Below are positions 44,269-52,667 of a stretch of 64,000 nucleotides of DNA, in pieces; within the stretch, counting starts at the first letter, position 1, and each line of letters opens with the position of its first letter. This DNA comes from JAWKTV01 sp041398905 (GTDB lineage Bacteria > Planctomycetota > Planctomycetia > Planctomycetales > Planctomycetaceae). Both the position numbers and the translations under genes were made by a program. A model generated the notes under the pieces. That model saw only the letters and a program-made list of their open reading frames with translations. It searched no databases and was not told the DNA's origin. The stretch is from NCBI GenBank assembly GCA_041398905.1, contig JAWKTV010000001.1, positions 434,001 to 498,000 of the forward strand, given 5' to 3'.

Positions 44269-45441
44269 TCAGTTCTCCGTCCCCTCTTCGTGCGTCGCTT
44301 CGGGGTCGCTCGTGGGCATTGGCAACTGAGCCAGGCGGTACGTGAACGCTCCCAGCAGAGTTCCTTTCGGCACCGAGTGACAGTTGAGACATTGCTCGAT
44401 CGCCCGCAGCGATCCCAGCATTCGCACCTCGTCGCCGCGGGATTCGTCGACTACGATGTCCTCTCCGCCCCGCAGCCGTTCGAGAGCTGCCGTCTCAAAG
44501 TCATCCAACGGCCGAGTGGGCACTGTTCCGGACGAAAGCTCCGCCATGTTCGGCAGGTAGTCCGATTCGTAGACCCGCGGCCCCACCTGCTTCAGCAGAC
44601 TGACGAGCAGCAGTTCTTGCAGCCGGTACGACGCGGGGGTGGGCGCCGGGCTGCTGAAGGCGTGCGGCTCAAAGCCCACGACGCGCTGGTCACCCAGCAC
44701 ATCACCCATCTGGGTTTCGGAGAGAAAGTTTCCCGCCCCCAGCCAGTGCAGCGAATCCAGCCCCGTCGGCAGATCCGCATGCCGAGCGTCCGACAGTGAC
44801 GGGTCTGGCAGCGGACAGGTCGGCTCGATCGGCTCGATCGGCTCCAAAGGCAAGTCGGTGACATCGAGGCCGCTCATGCGTTGGATGCCGAATCCGGCAC
44901 CAGTGACGAACCGCAGTGCCGAGGTCCGATGCAGATTCCGCAGGCTCCAGTTGCGAACCCAGTATCCGTTTGGCGCACCAGGATGCAGGTACTCCCGCAT
45001 CGACCGGGCCAGCGTCTCGCGATTCTCAGGAACCAAGTCGATCGTGGTTGGTGCGGCGATCTGTTCGCCCGCGACTTGCTCGTATTCGAGCCGCGGCTGG
45101 ACCGAGACAACGGGAAACCGCTCGCGAGCCGCGACGACCCGCGCGATCGTGTCGCGTGCCGTCCACGCGGCCAGTCCCGACACCGTCAGCAGCGCCGCCG
45201 CCGCAGTCACCGCGAAGCCCGGCGCGGACAGCTTCGAGAACTGGCTGCAGAACGCCAGTGCGAGCAACAGCAGCGCCAGCAGCGTGACCCACAGGTTACA
45301 GCTCAGTGCACCGAAGCAGACGGCGAGTAGCCCGGTATACGCCCCCCAGCGCGGCTTGCCCCAACGGAACGCCACAACGAGCGTGGTGATCACCGCCATC
45401 ACGATGAACAGCGGGGCGAAGACTTCGGCGTAGATGTCCAT
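44269..45441 (-). CDS. Multi-membrane protein with c-type heme motif
   Basis: I chose the ATG at 45441 because upstream codons look non-coding, although the frame stays open to 45771. The 390-residue product has three to four membrane helices in the first 110 residues (VFAPLFIVMAVITTLVVAF, LWVTLLALLLLALAFCSQ, FAVTAAAALLTVSGLAAW), then a long extracytoplasmic domain. Near residue 360 it carries CLNCHSVPKG, a CxxCH heme-c attachment motif. It is probably a membrane-bound electron-transfer or heme-sensing protein of unknown partner. It shares the strand with glpD, 137 bases downstream of it. Confidence 0.75.
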   Translation of the reverse strand: MDIYAEVFAPLFIVMAVITTLVVAFRWGKPRWGAYTGLLAVCFGALSCNLWVTLLALLLLALAFCSQFSKLSAPGFAVTAAAALLTVSGLAAWTARDTIARVVAARERFPVVSVQPRLEYEQVAGEQIAAPTTIDLVPENRETLARSMREYLHPGAPNGYWVRNWSLRNLHRTSALRFVTGAGFGIQRMSGLDVTDLPLEPIEPIEPTCPLPDPSLSDARHADLPTGLDSLHWLGAGNFLSETQMGDVLGDQRVVGFEPHAFSSPAPTPASYRLQELLLVSLLKQVGPRVYESDYLPNMAELSSGTVPTRPLDDFETAALERLRGGEDIVVDESRGDEVRMLGSLRAIEQCLNCHSVPKGTLLGAFTYRLAQLPMPTSDPEATHEEGTEN

Positions 45442-45578
45442 CGAACTGCTCCAGTCAATCGGGACGGCCGAATTGCTTTGATCGCATGTGCGATGCGATA
45501 CGCCGGGGGCGCCGTTCAGGCGATGTCCCGGCCTGTGCATACCTACGTGCGGCGAACATGAGGTGTTGGCGAAATCTC

Positions 45579-47339
45579 TCAGACTCCGTCCGCGACGGTC
45601 ACGCCATAGTGTTGCCGCAGTCGGGCGATGGTGGCGCTGACGTCGGCGACGGCAGTCGGGTGGATCGCGCGCAATCGATCGGCCAGTGCGGCGATGGTCT
45701 CCGGCGTGAGAGGTCCATCGTACAGCAGCATCAGTCGGCGTTCGATCAGGTCGTCGAGACAGGTGACCCACTCGTGCTGGATGATGTGGTCGATGATGGC
45801 GACGGGCCAGTCGGTGCCGGGCAGCCGCTCCAGAGAACTCGCCCCGTTCCGCCGATCACCGGCCGCCTGCAATAGCGGTTCCAACTCCACTCCCAACAAA
45901 GACCAGAGTTGCTCGATCGTCGGCAGCGGCAAGTCAGTCGACTCGGCCAAGCGGGATTGCCTCTGCCGCAATGCTGCGGCCGAGGCGGGGTAGCTGACAC
46001 CGCCGGGCAGCGGGCGGTCCTCGGTGTGGCTGACAACCGGCAGTCCAAGCTGCTCCAGCACCCGGCCGGCGGCGAGCGCCCCGAGCGCGCGACAAGTCGT
46101 CAGCTTCCCCCCGATGAGTGTGTAAACCGGCGTCCCGTGCGGAGTGCGTCGAACGTCGATCTGGTGGTCACGGGTGATGGCCCCGGTCTTGCCGGATGGA
46201 ACATACGGCAGCGGCCGGACGCCGCTGTAGTGCAGGGTGATTTCATCCCGCGATAGCTCCACCTGCGGGAAGACCTGATTGGCCATCGCGATGAGGTATG
46301 CGAGTTCCTCCTCGGACGCAATGGCCTCTTCGGGCCGCCCCTCAAAGCGTTCGTCGGTGGTGCCGACCATCACGGAGTCACCCCACGGCAGGATGAACAC
46401 GAGCCGCCCATCGTCCGCCTCCGCATAGATGGCGTCATCGCCGATGGCGGCGCGGAGTCCGGCATGCTGCGTCAGGAGGTGACTCCCCTTGGTCCCGCCG
46501 CACAGCCGCGGCGCCTCGATCGGCAACCCCCGCAGCGCGAAGTCGCCCCACGGGCCCGTCGCGTTGACGATGGCTGACGGGGTGAACTCGAACGTTTCGC
46601 CACCATCGGGCGCACTCGATGAGTGCCGTTCGGACGCAACCGGAGCCACGCGGACTCCGTCCTTCGTGAGGACAGCCCGGTGATAGGGGAGCACCCACAG
46701 CGGCACCCCCCGCGCCCCCGCCGCCTGACAAGCATCCCGCAGCACCTCGACCACGAACCGCTCTGGAGCGAGCATCTGCGCATCCCAGTAGGTGCATTCC
46801 CAACGGTAACGGCTGCGGTTGACCGGCAGTGAATCCGGTTCGCCCAACACAAGCACCGAGTGTCCCGGCAGTCCGTCGCGCGCTGCGATGCGGTCGTACA
46901 TCCACAGTCCGAACCGCACCGCCCACAACCCGCGTGACGACGCGATCGGCCAGCGATTGATGAGTTGCCTCACACCGGCCACCCGGCTCAGACCGACGAA
47001 TCGCAGTCCCCCCTGCAGCAGACCACCGAGTCGCCGGGCGATCGGGATGTGCAGCCGCATGGGTCGAACCAGATGCGGAGCGAGCTTGAGCAGCCGTGCC
47101 CGCTCGGCCAGTGACTCGCGAACGAGGCCAATGTCCGCATACTCGAGGTACCGCAGCCCGCCATGAATCAGCCGCGACGACTTGGCCGTCGCCCCGCCAC
47201 CGAGGTCCGCTTCATCCACGACCACTACGGGCACTCCCGCCAGCACCAGTTCTCGGGCAACGCACGCCCCGTTCACACCTCCGCCGAGAATGAGGACGGG
47301 CGAGCCACCATCGGCGGGATGGGAAGTCGATGTGGACAT
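45579..47339 (-). CDS. glpD: FAD-dependent glycerol-3-phosphate dehydrogenase GlpD
   Basis: The enzyme oxidises glycerol 3-phosphate to dihydroxyacetone phosphate at the membrane and passes electrons to quinone. The FAD-binding fingerprint LILGGGVNGACVARE opens the protein; GGGATAKSSRLIHGGLRYLE is the second dehydrogenase signature, and GTTDERFEG and LIGGKLTTCRALG are further family blocks. The C-terminal domain is complete. I favour the ATG at 47339 (586 residues); an ATG at 47390 is in frame but adds unlikely residues. A purine permease lies upstream on the same strand. Confidence 0.94.
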   Translation of the reverse strand: MSTSTSHPADGGSPVLILGGGVNGACVARELVLAGVPVVVVDEADLGGGATAKSSRLIHGGLRYLEYADIGLVRESLAERARLLKLAPHLVRPMRLHIPIARRLGGLLQGGLRFVGLSRVAGVRQLINRWPIASSRGLWAVRFGLWMYDRIAARDGLPGHSVLVLGEPDSLPVNRSRYRWECTYWDAQMLAPERFVVEVLRDACQAAGARGVPLWVLPYHRAVLTKDGVRVAPVASERHSSSAPDGGETFEFTPSAIVNATGPWGDFALRGLPIEAPRLCGGTKGSHLLTQHAGLRAAIGDDAIYAEADDGRLVFILPWGDSVMVGTTDERFEGRPEEAIASEEELAYLIAMANQVFPQVELSRDEITLHYSGVRPLPYVPSGKTGAITRDHQIDVRRTPHGTPVYTLIGGKLTTCRALGALAAGRVLEQLGLPVVSHTEDRPLPGGVSYPASAAALRQRQSRLAESTDLPLPTIEQLWSLLGVELEPLLQAAGDRRNGASSLERLPGTDWPVAIIDHIIQHEWVTCLDDLIERRLMLLYDGPLTPETIAALADRLRAIHPTAVADVSATIARLRQHYGVTVADGV

Positions 47340-47443
47340 ACTCGAGAAGCCGCGCTTTGTCGGCCGCAAGTTATCTGGAGCCTGGAACATCTCGTCGGGT
47401 CATACCGCCGCGTCGCCGCCTTGCCAAGGGGACCGCATTGCAA

Positions 47444-48769
47444 TCACTGCCCGGTGGCGAAGTATGCCACAAACAGCGCCGCCGCGACCGCCATCACGGG
47501 ATGCACCTCCCGGACCTTACCCGACAGCAGCTTCAAGGCCACGAAGCTGACGAAGCCCGCGCCGATACCGTGCGCGATCGAGTAGCTCAGCGGGATGAGC
47601 ACCAGCGTAAGGAATGCGGGGATGCCGACGTCGATCTCGCTGAACCGGATGTGCGCGAGTGATTCGCTCATCATGAAGCCGACGAGGATGAGGGCCGGGG
47701 CGACCGCGGCGGCAGGGACGAGCGTGAGGTACGGCGCGAGCGGAATCGCCACGAGAAACAGCAGCCCGACAACGACCGAGTGCAGGCCGGTGCGGGCCCC
47801 TTCCGCCACGCCGGCGGCGGACTCGATGTAGCTGGTGACGGAACTCGCTCCGAGCGTGCCTCCGATCGCGGCACTCAGCGAGTCGACCAGCAGCACCGAC
47901 CGCAGCCGGGGAACGTTCCCCGCCTTGTCTGTCAGCCCCCCCTGACTGGCGAGCGCGGTGACGGTGCCGAGCGTGTCGAAGAAGTCGACCATGACGAGCG
48001 CCAGCAGCAACGGCAGGTACTGGAGTCGCAGCACCTCCAGCGGCCGCGCCTGAAACGCGGCCTCGAAACTGGGCGGCGCGTAGCCCGTTGTCGACTCGGG
48101 GAGAAAGTGCCGCGTGCCAGCCAGTGCGTCGTATCCGAAGCCGCAGAGAGTTGTGCCGACGATCCCAATGAGGATCGCTCCGGGGGTGCGACGGATGAGC
48201 AAGGCGGACGTGAGCAACAGCCCGATGACCGCGAGCAGCACGTTCGGTTCCTGAAACGATCCCGCCTTGAGCGGCGGTCCGCCATCCAGGGGAAACCGCT
48301 CGACAATCCCCGCGTTGACAAGGCCGATGAGCGCGATGAACAACCCGATACCGGCCGCGATCGCGCGGCGGAGATCGACCGGAATCGCCCGGAGCATCGC
48401 CTGCCGCACCCCCACGAGCACGAGCAGCAGAATGAGCAGTCCATCGAGCACGACCAGCCCCATCGCGGCCTGCCAGGAGCCGGTCGCCTTCGTGAGTTCA
48501 AAGGCGACGAACGCGTTGAGTCCCATGCCACTGGCGAGGGCCATCGGAAAGTTCGCCCACAGCCCCATGAGCAGGCAGCACAGGCCGGCCGCGAGGGCCG
48601 TGCAGGCGACGGCCGAGTCCTGCGGCACACCAGCCTGCGCGAGAATCGCCGGATTGGCCACGAGGATGTAGGCCATCGTGAGAAACGTGGCGACGCCCCC
48701 CCGCAGCTCACGCCCCACCGTCGATTCGCGCGCCTCAATGTCGAACAAGCGATTGAGCAGGTGCATCAT
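47444..48769 (-). CDS. AzgA-type NCS2 purine permease
   Basis: The 441-residue protein has 12-14 hydrophobic segments and the AzgA/PbuG subfamily markers: EARESTVGRELRGGVATFLT and MAYILVANPAILAQAGVP at the N-terminus, ASGMGLNAFVAF, VDFFDTLGTVTAL and SSVTSYIESAAGVAEGARTG. AzgA-type carriers import adenine, guanine or hypoxanthine by proton symport. Start at 48769 or 48766 (two ATGs in a row). The frame remains open to 48916, but this part overlaps the fic gene and is not coding. Only 40 bases separate it from the fic stop. Confidence 0.92.
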   Translation of the reverse strand: MMHLLNRLFDIEARESTVGRELRGGVATFLTMAYILVANPAILAQAGVPQDSAVACTALAAGLCCLLMGLWANFPMALASGMGLNAFVAFELTKATGSWQAAMGLVVLDGLLILLLVLVGVRQAMLRAIPVDLRRAIAAGIGLFIALIGLVNAGIVERFPLDGGPPLKAGSFQEPNVLLAVIGLLLTSALLIRRTPGAILIGIVGTTLCGFGYDALAGTRHFLPESTTGYAPPSFEAAFQARPLEVLRLQYLPLLLALVMVDFFDTLGTVTALASQGGLTDKAGNVPRLRSVLLVDSLSAAIGGTLGASSVTSYIESAAGVAEGARTGLHSVVVGLLFLVAIPLAPYLTLVPAAAVAPALILVGFMMSESLAHIRFSEIDVGIPAFLTLVLIPLSYSIAHGIGAGFVSFVALKLLSGKVREVHPVMAVAAALFVAYFATGQ

Positions 48770-48809
48770 GCAAGCCGTTGAAGAGGCTGACCTGGTTCGT
48801 AACCAGGCA

Positions 48810-50023
48810 TCAAGTGTGTGGGGCTTCGATTTCGATAATCCGAACAATCTCGGGAGCGATCCAGTCCCGATCCCGTTCGCGGCCAGTTTGTTCCCTGAGG
48901 ATGTCCAGCTTCTCAAGTCGCTTGATGTAACTTCCAGCCGTTGGTTTCGAGACTCCGAGTCTCTGAATCAGTTCGGTCACGTTGACAGCCGGTAGCTCGA
49001 ACAACTGATCGATGACACGGAACAGCGCGGCGGGTGCGCCGTCATGCTTCAGTCGATCCAGATAGCCGGTGTGCAGCGTCACAAGCTGCTCGCTCCGCCA
49101 AATGGCATCCAGCGCTGAGTATGAATCGCGTTCAGAAGGAATCGGATCCAGTCACTCCAGTAGTCGCCGCCATGTCGGCTGATGTTGAGCAAGAGGTCGA
49201 CGTACTCCTGCTTGTACTGATTCAAGTAGGCGCTCATGTACACCACAGGATGCTCCAGCAGCCCCTCCTTGACGAGTGGCGCGATATGAGCACGCGACCG
49301 ATTCGACCATTCCCATCGCTGAACGGGTGAATCGTCTCGAACTGATAGTGCGTCAACGCGATGACGAACAGGGGTGGAATTCGGTCATGCCGGCGATTGA
49401 CGAACTTCTCCAGGTCGCTGAGCCGCCTCCCGTAGAGCATCGCCGGCCGGCATTGGCACGAAGCGGGCCGCCTTGACCCCCTGGGACCGGTCACCGATGT
49501 ACACTCCCCGATCACGAAGTTCTCCCGGCCGCTTTTCATCCCCACGGACATCTTCCAGGAGCAGTTTGTGCATCTCCCGGATCAGTCGTGTCGACCAGGG
49601 GAGTCCGGAGTGGACGCCGTGCTCCAGAGCCCTCACGTAGTTCCAGCTCTCCCGGCCATTCTCCCGAACCCCCAGAGGACGCCCTGCTCCCGCAAGCACG
49701 AGTTCCTCGGCGGTGGTCTCGATACCCTCGATCTGCGACGACAGTTTGGCTTCGCGCATCCACAGCGTCCGGAGCAAACCCGCTGCGCCACCCACTCGCT
49801 TGTGCAAGCCGTTCAGCTTTCCCAAGACGGCCACTGTTTTGCTGTACAGGTCAAACAGCCCCAACCGGAGTGCATCCCAGTCGATGTCGGGGGGGAGTGG
49901 ATTGGGAACGAACGCAAGCGTCTTCGTCAGAACAGACTCGCCGAGGGGACCGTCCGGGTACTCCAGCATCGTGATTGGAACGAGCTGACCCGGAGATCGC
50001 CGGTCGAAATCGGACTTCCGCAT
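48810..50023 (-). pseudogene. Fic-domain protein with C-terminal winged helix (three frame breaks)
   Basis: Fic proteins transfer AMP from ATP to target proteins. Part one (50023 to about 49440) has the Fic_N-type domain with SSQIEGIETT, the inhibitory-helix-like motif of class II Fic. Part two (about 49450-49275) has HPFSDGNGRIGR, the full active-site motif with catalytic His. Part three (about 49270-49120, third frame) reads VKEGLLEHPVVYMSAYLNQY. Part four (49120-48810) ends in a winged helix (LIQRLGVSKPTAGSYIKRLE). All conserved sequence survives, so sequencing indels are possible, though a decayed gene cannot be excluded. Confidence 0.82.
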
Positions 50024-50050
50024 TGGTAAAGGTTCCTTTCCCTGGCAAGA

Positions 50051-50143
50051 CCGTTAGTAAAGCACATCGCGTTTTTCTTTACTAGCGGCGGAGGCTGGCC
50101 AAGGAAGCTTTACTAGCGGGAAGCACTGCCGGAACTGGCCAAG
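50051..50143. repeat. Repeated TTTACTAGCGG boxes upstream of fic
   Basis: CTTTACTAGCGG occurs at 50077-50088 and 50108-50119, and a one-mismatch inverted copy (CCGTTAGTAAAG) at 50051-50062. After each direct copy CTGGCCAAG follows (50095-50103, 50135-50143). The inverted pair 50051-50062/50077-50088 surrounds an AT-rich GTTTTT stretch, the likely fic promoter. This looks like an operator array; the winged helix of the Fic protein is a candidate self-regulator. The pattern is seen directly, the role is inferred. Confidence 0.7.
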
Positions 50144-50199
50144 TCAGTTGCAAACATCATCATGACAATGACTTGCGCCCGAACGTGCGGCCGAACAGC

Positions 50200-51057
50200 T
50201 TACCGGAACTCGTCCGGGACGAACTCCAGGGTCAGTATCTGTTGCTCCCCCAACAGTTCGCTGCGGACGGTGATGATGTCCCGGATGCCCGACTTGCCGG
50301 CTCCACCGACCTCGAACACGACCTCCACGACGCCGCTCTCGGCGCTCAGTCGCGGCGGGGCGCGTTTCAGCTTGCCGTCTCCACCGGTCACATATGCCCG
50401 CTCGGGAATCGGCTGCCGATACCCGTCTGTACCAACGATCTCCCCGCTGAGATCGGACAGAGGGTAGTCACCCCGGCCGGGGGGCATCCGCAGTTGCAGA
50501 TGGATGAAGTACTTCTGGCCTTGCCGCGGCAACTGGCCCGGCTCGACCCGCTCGCCATACCGCTTGACCTCGGGAATCCACCACGCCAGGAAGCTGCCGG
50601 CCCGCACCGCGTTGCGGGGGACTTCCGTCGGCCAGTCGTTGTCGGCGGGCCCGACTTCCGAGCCATGCACGTCCGCCTGTCCTCCCTCGGGCCGAACAAT
50701 CGTCAATGGTTCGCTGGCCGCGATCTCCGCTTCGGTGACGTTCAGCGCGGCGAAGTCCTTCACCGCACTGTCCGGTCGGTCCGCTTCGGGCGGGGCGATG
50801 AGTTCGAGCGACAGCGGTTCGAGTACAGGGGTCGGCGGGCGATCGGACTCCGTCACGATGATCGGAGCGACCCGCCGGCCGGTCGGCAGCTCGGTGAACA
50901 CCAGCAGCAGCGAAGCCAGCAGGAGCGCCGCGTGCATCGCGAACGACATGAGGAAACCGGTGGCTTCATGACCGGTCGCCCGTGCCAGCCAGTCGCCGGA
51001 CGAAGGTTGATCCTGCCTGTCAGCAACAGTATCGACGATGTACTGCGGCACCGACAT
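50200..51057 (-). CDS. Membrane-anchored hypothetical protein
   Basis: I do not recognise a family. The 285-residue protein has an N-terminal cytoplasmic stretch, one membrane helix near residues 35-55 (LMSFAMHAALLLASLLLVFT) and a long extracytoplasmic region rich in Glu, Pro and Val. The C-terminal part (about 150-285) is beta-rich (QKYFIHLQLRMPPGRGDYPL, AYVTGGDGKLKRAPPRLS, SGVVEVVFEVGG). TonB-like architecture (short N-tail, one helix, Pro-rich linker, beta domain) is suggestive but the C-terminal motif is not TonB-like. It is downstream of the DUF1552 gene (gap 163). Confidence 0.68.
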   Translation of the reverse strand: MSVPQYIVDTVADRQDQPSSGDWLARATGHEATGFLMSFAMHAALLLASLLLVFTELPTGRRVAPIIVTESDRPPTPVLEPLSLELIAPPEADRPDSAVKDFAALNVTEAEIAASEPLTIVRPEGGQADVHGSEVGPADNDWPTEVPRNAVRAGSFLAWWIPEVKRYGERVEPGQLPRQGQKYFIHLQLRMPPGRGDYPLSDLSGEIVGTDGYRQPIPERAYVTGGDGKLKRAPPRLSAESGVVEVVFEVGGAGKSGIRDIITVRSELLGEQQILTLEFVPDEFR

Positions 51058-51220
51058 GACGGACCAGGGAGCGACCTGCGGAGAACGACAGCCGTTCCCA
51101 GTGTACCGATCCGGCCGACCGAATTCGCCATCAAGGCAACCAGATCGGCAGTACGGCCGTTTCGCGCGGGGCCGCGTCGCGAAGGCGCACGAACCTCAGG
51201 TGCTCGTCACCGCCGCCCGG

Positions 51221-52555
51221 CTACGTGGACAAACCTTCCAGCCGGCGGGTGCTGTCGCCGAAGCGTTCCTCTTCCACGCCGACTCGATCGAGCAGCGAGA
51301 GGAACAGGTTGGCCATCGGCTCATCCTCCCGGAAACGGAGATGTCGGCCGGGGCTGACCGTGCCGTTGCCACCTCCCGCGAGCAGCACCGGGAGTTCGTT
51401 GTGCTGGTGGCGGTTGGCGTCCGAGATGGCCGCGCCGTAGACGATCAACGACCGATCCAGCAGCGAGCGATCCCCTTCCTGCGTCGCTTCGAGTCGTTCG
51501 AGGAAGTACGCGAACTGCTCGATCATGTACTGATCGATCTTCTGCAGCCCCTGCACCTTCTCTTCGTCGTTGCGGTGGTGCGAGATCTCGTGGTGACCAC
51601 CCTTCACACCCAGCTCGCGGTAGGTGCGGTTGCTGCCGGAGTTCGCGAGCATGAAGGTCGAGATGCGGGTCGTGTCCGTCTGAAACGCCAGCAGCATCAG
51701 GTCGTACATCAGACGGACATGCGTGGCGTAGTCATCGGGCACGCCGGCGGCGGGTGGCTCGACGTCGGGCCGTTTTCGATCGGCGTCATCGGCCGCCTGC
51801 TCGATCCGCAGTTCGACTTCACGAACGGAGGTGAGGTACTCATCGAGCTTGCGGCGATCGTGCTGGCCGAGCGACTTCTGCAGCCGCGCGGAGTCTTCGG
51901 CGACGAAGTCCAGAATGCTCTGACGGTAGAAGTTTCGCTCGGCCTGTTTGGCGCGGCTGCCATCCGGGTCGCCGAAGAGCCGCTCGAACACTTCGCGCGG
52001 ACGAATCTCCTTGGCCATCGGCTGCGTGGCCGAACGCCAGGCGATGTTCGACTGATACGCGCAGCTATACCCCGAGTCGCAACTGCCGGCCTGCCGGCCT
52101 TCCTCGGTTCCCAACTCCAGGGAGGGGAGCCGGGTCTGTCCGCCGTAGGAGTTCGCCGCCACCTGATCGACCGAGATGCCGAGCTTGATATCGGCACCCG
52201 CGGTCTTGCGGGGCTGCGATGCCGTGAGGAACGCAGCGGAGTCGCGGGCGTGATCGCCAGCCCCATCCCCATTCGCCCGGGCCTTGTCGTGACCGAGTCC
52301 CGAGAGCACCAGCAGCTTCTCGCGATGCGCCGCGAGCGGCGTCAATGTCTTCGACAACTTGTAGTCGCTGCCCACGCCTTCAGGCGTCCAGTCGGGCATA
52401 ATCGCCCCGCAGGGCATGTAAATGAATGCCAGACGGGTCGGGCCGGTCACCCCTTCGGCCGCCTGCACCGCGCGGGGCAGCATCGCATCGAGGACCGGCA
52501 GAGACAGCGCGGCACCGGTGCCACGCAGGAAGGTTCGTCGGTCAAGTCGTCGCAT
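51221..52555 (-). CDS. DUF1552 secreted protein (Tat-type signal)
   Basis: The 444-residue protein begins MRRLDRRTFLRGTGAALSLP, a twin-arginine (RRTFLRG) signal, so it is exported folded. Family blocks are FIYMPCGAIMPDWTP, LLVLSGLGHDKA, ERNFYRQSILDFVAEDSARL, LLAFQTDTTRISTFML, GGHHEISHHRND and LIVYGAAISDANRHQHNELP. DUF1552 proteins resemble a hydrolase fold and are almost always partnered with DUF1592 multidomain cytochromes in planctomycetes. That partner precedes it here on the same strand, 112 bases away. The catalytic role is not established. Confidence 0.93.
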   Translation of the reverse strand: MRRLDRRTFLRGTGAALSLPVLDAMLPRAVQAAEGVTGPTRLAFIYMPCGAIMPDWTPEGVGSDYKLSKTLTPLAAHREKLLVLSGLGHDKARANGDGAGDHARDSAAFLTASQPRKTAGADIKLGISVDQVAANSYGGQTRLPSLELGTEEGRQAGSCDSGYSCAYQSNIAWRSATQPMAKEIRPREVFERLFGDPDGSRAKQAERNFYRQSILDFVAEDSARLQKSLGQHDRRKLDEYLTSVREVELRIEQAADDADRKRPDVEPPAAGVPDDYATHVRLMYDLMLLAFQTDTTRISTFMLANSGSNRTYRELGVKGGHHEISHHRNDEEKVQGLQKIDQYMIEQFAYFLERLEATQEGDRSLLDRSLIVYGAAISDANRHQHNELPVLLAGGGNGTVSPGRHLRFREDEPMANLFLSLLDRVGVEEERFGDSTRRLEGLST

Positions 52556-52667
52556 GATGGCTGATCTTTCGTGTTGGACGTGTGATCCGAGGGGCCGACG
52601 ACCGGCTCTCCTCGATTCTCACGTTGCATCGAATTCCGACAGCCCGCCCCGGCGGACCTGCCGCGCC

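Noticed and set aside
50173..52564. Long plus-strand frames (394 and 508 codons) opposite the DUF1552 and hypothetical genes
   Set aside because: They are shadows of well-supported minus-strand genes; no protein-like pattern or ribosome site.
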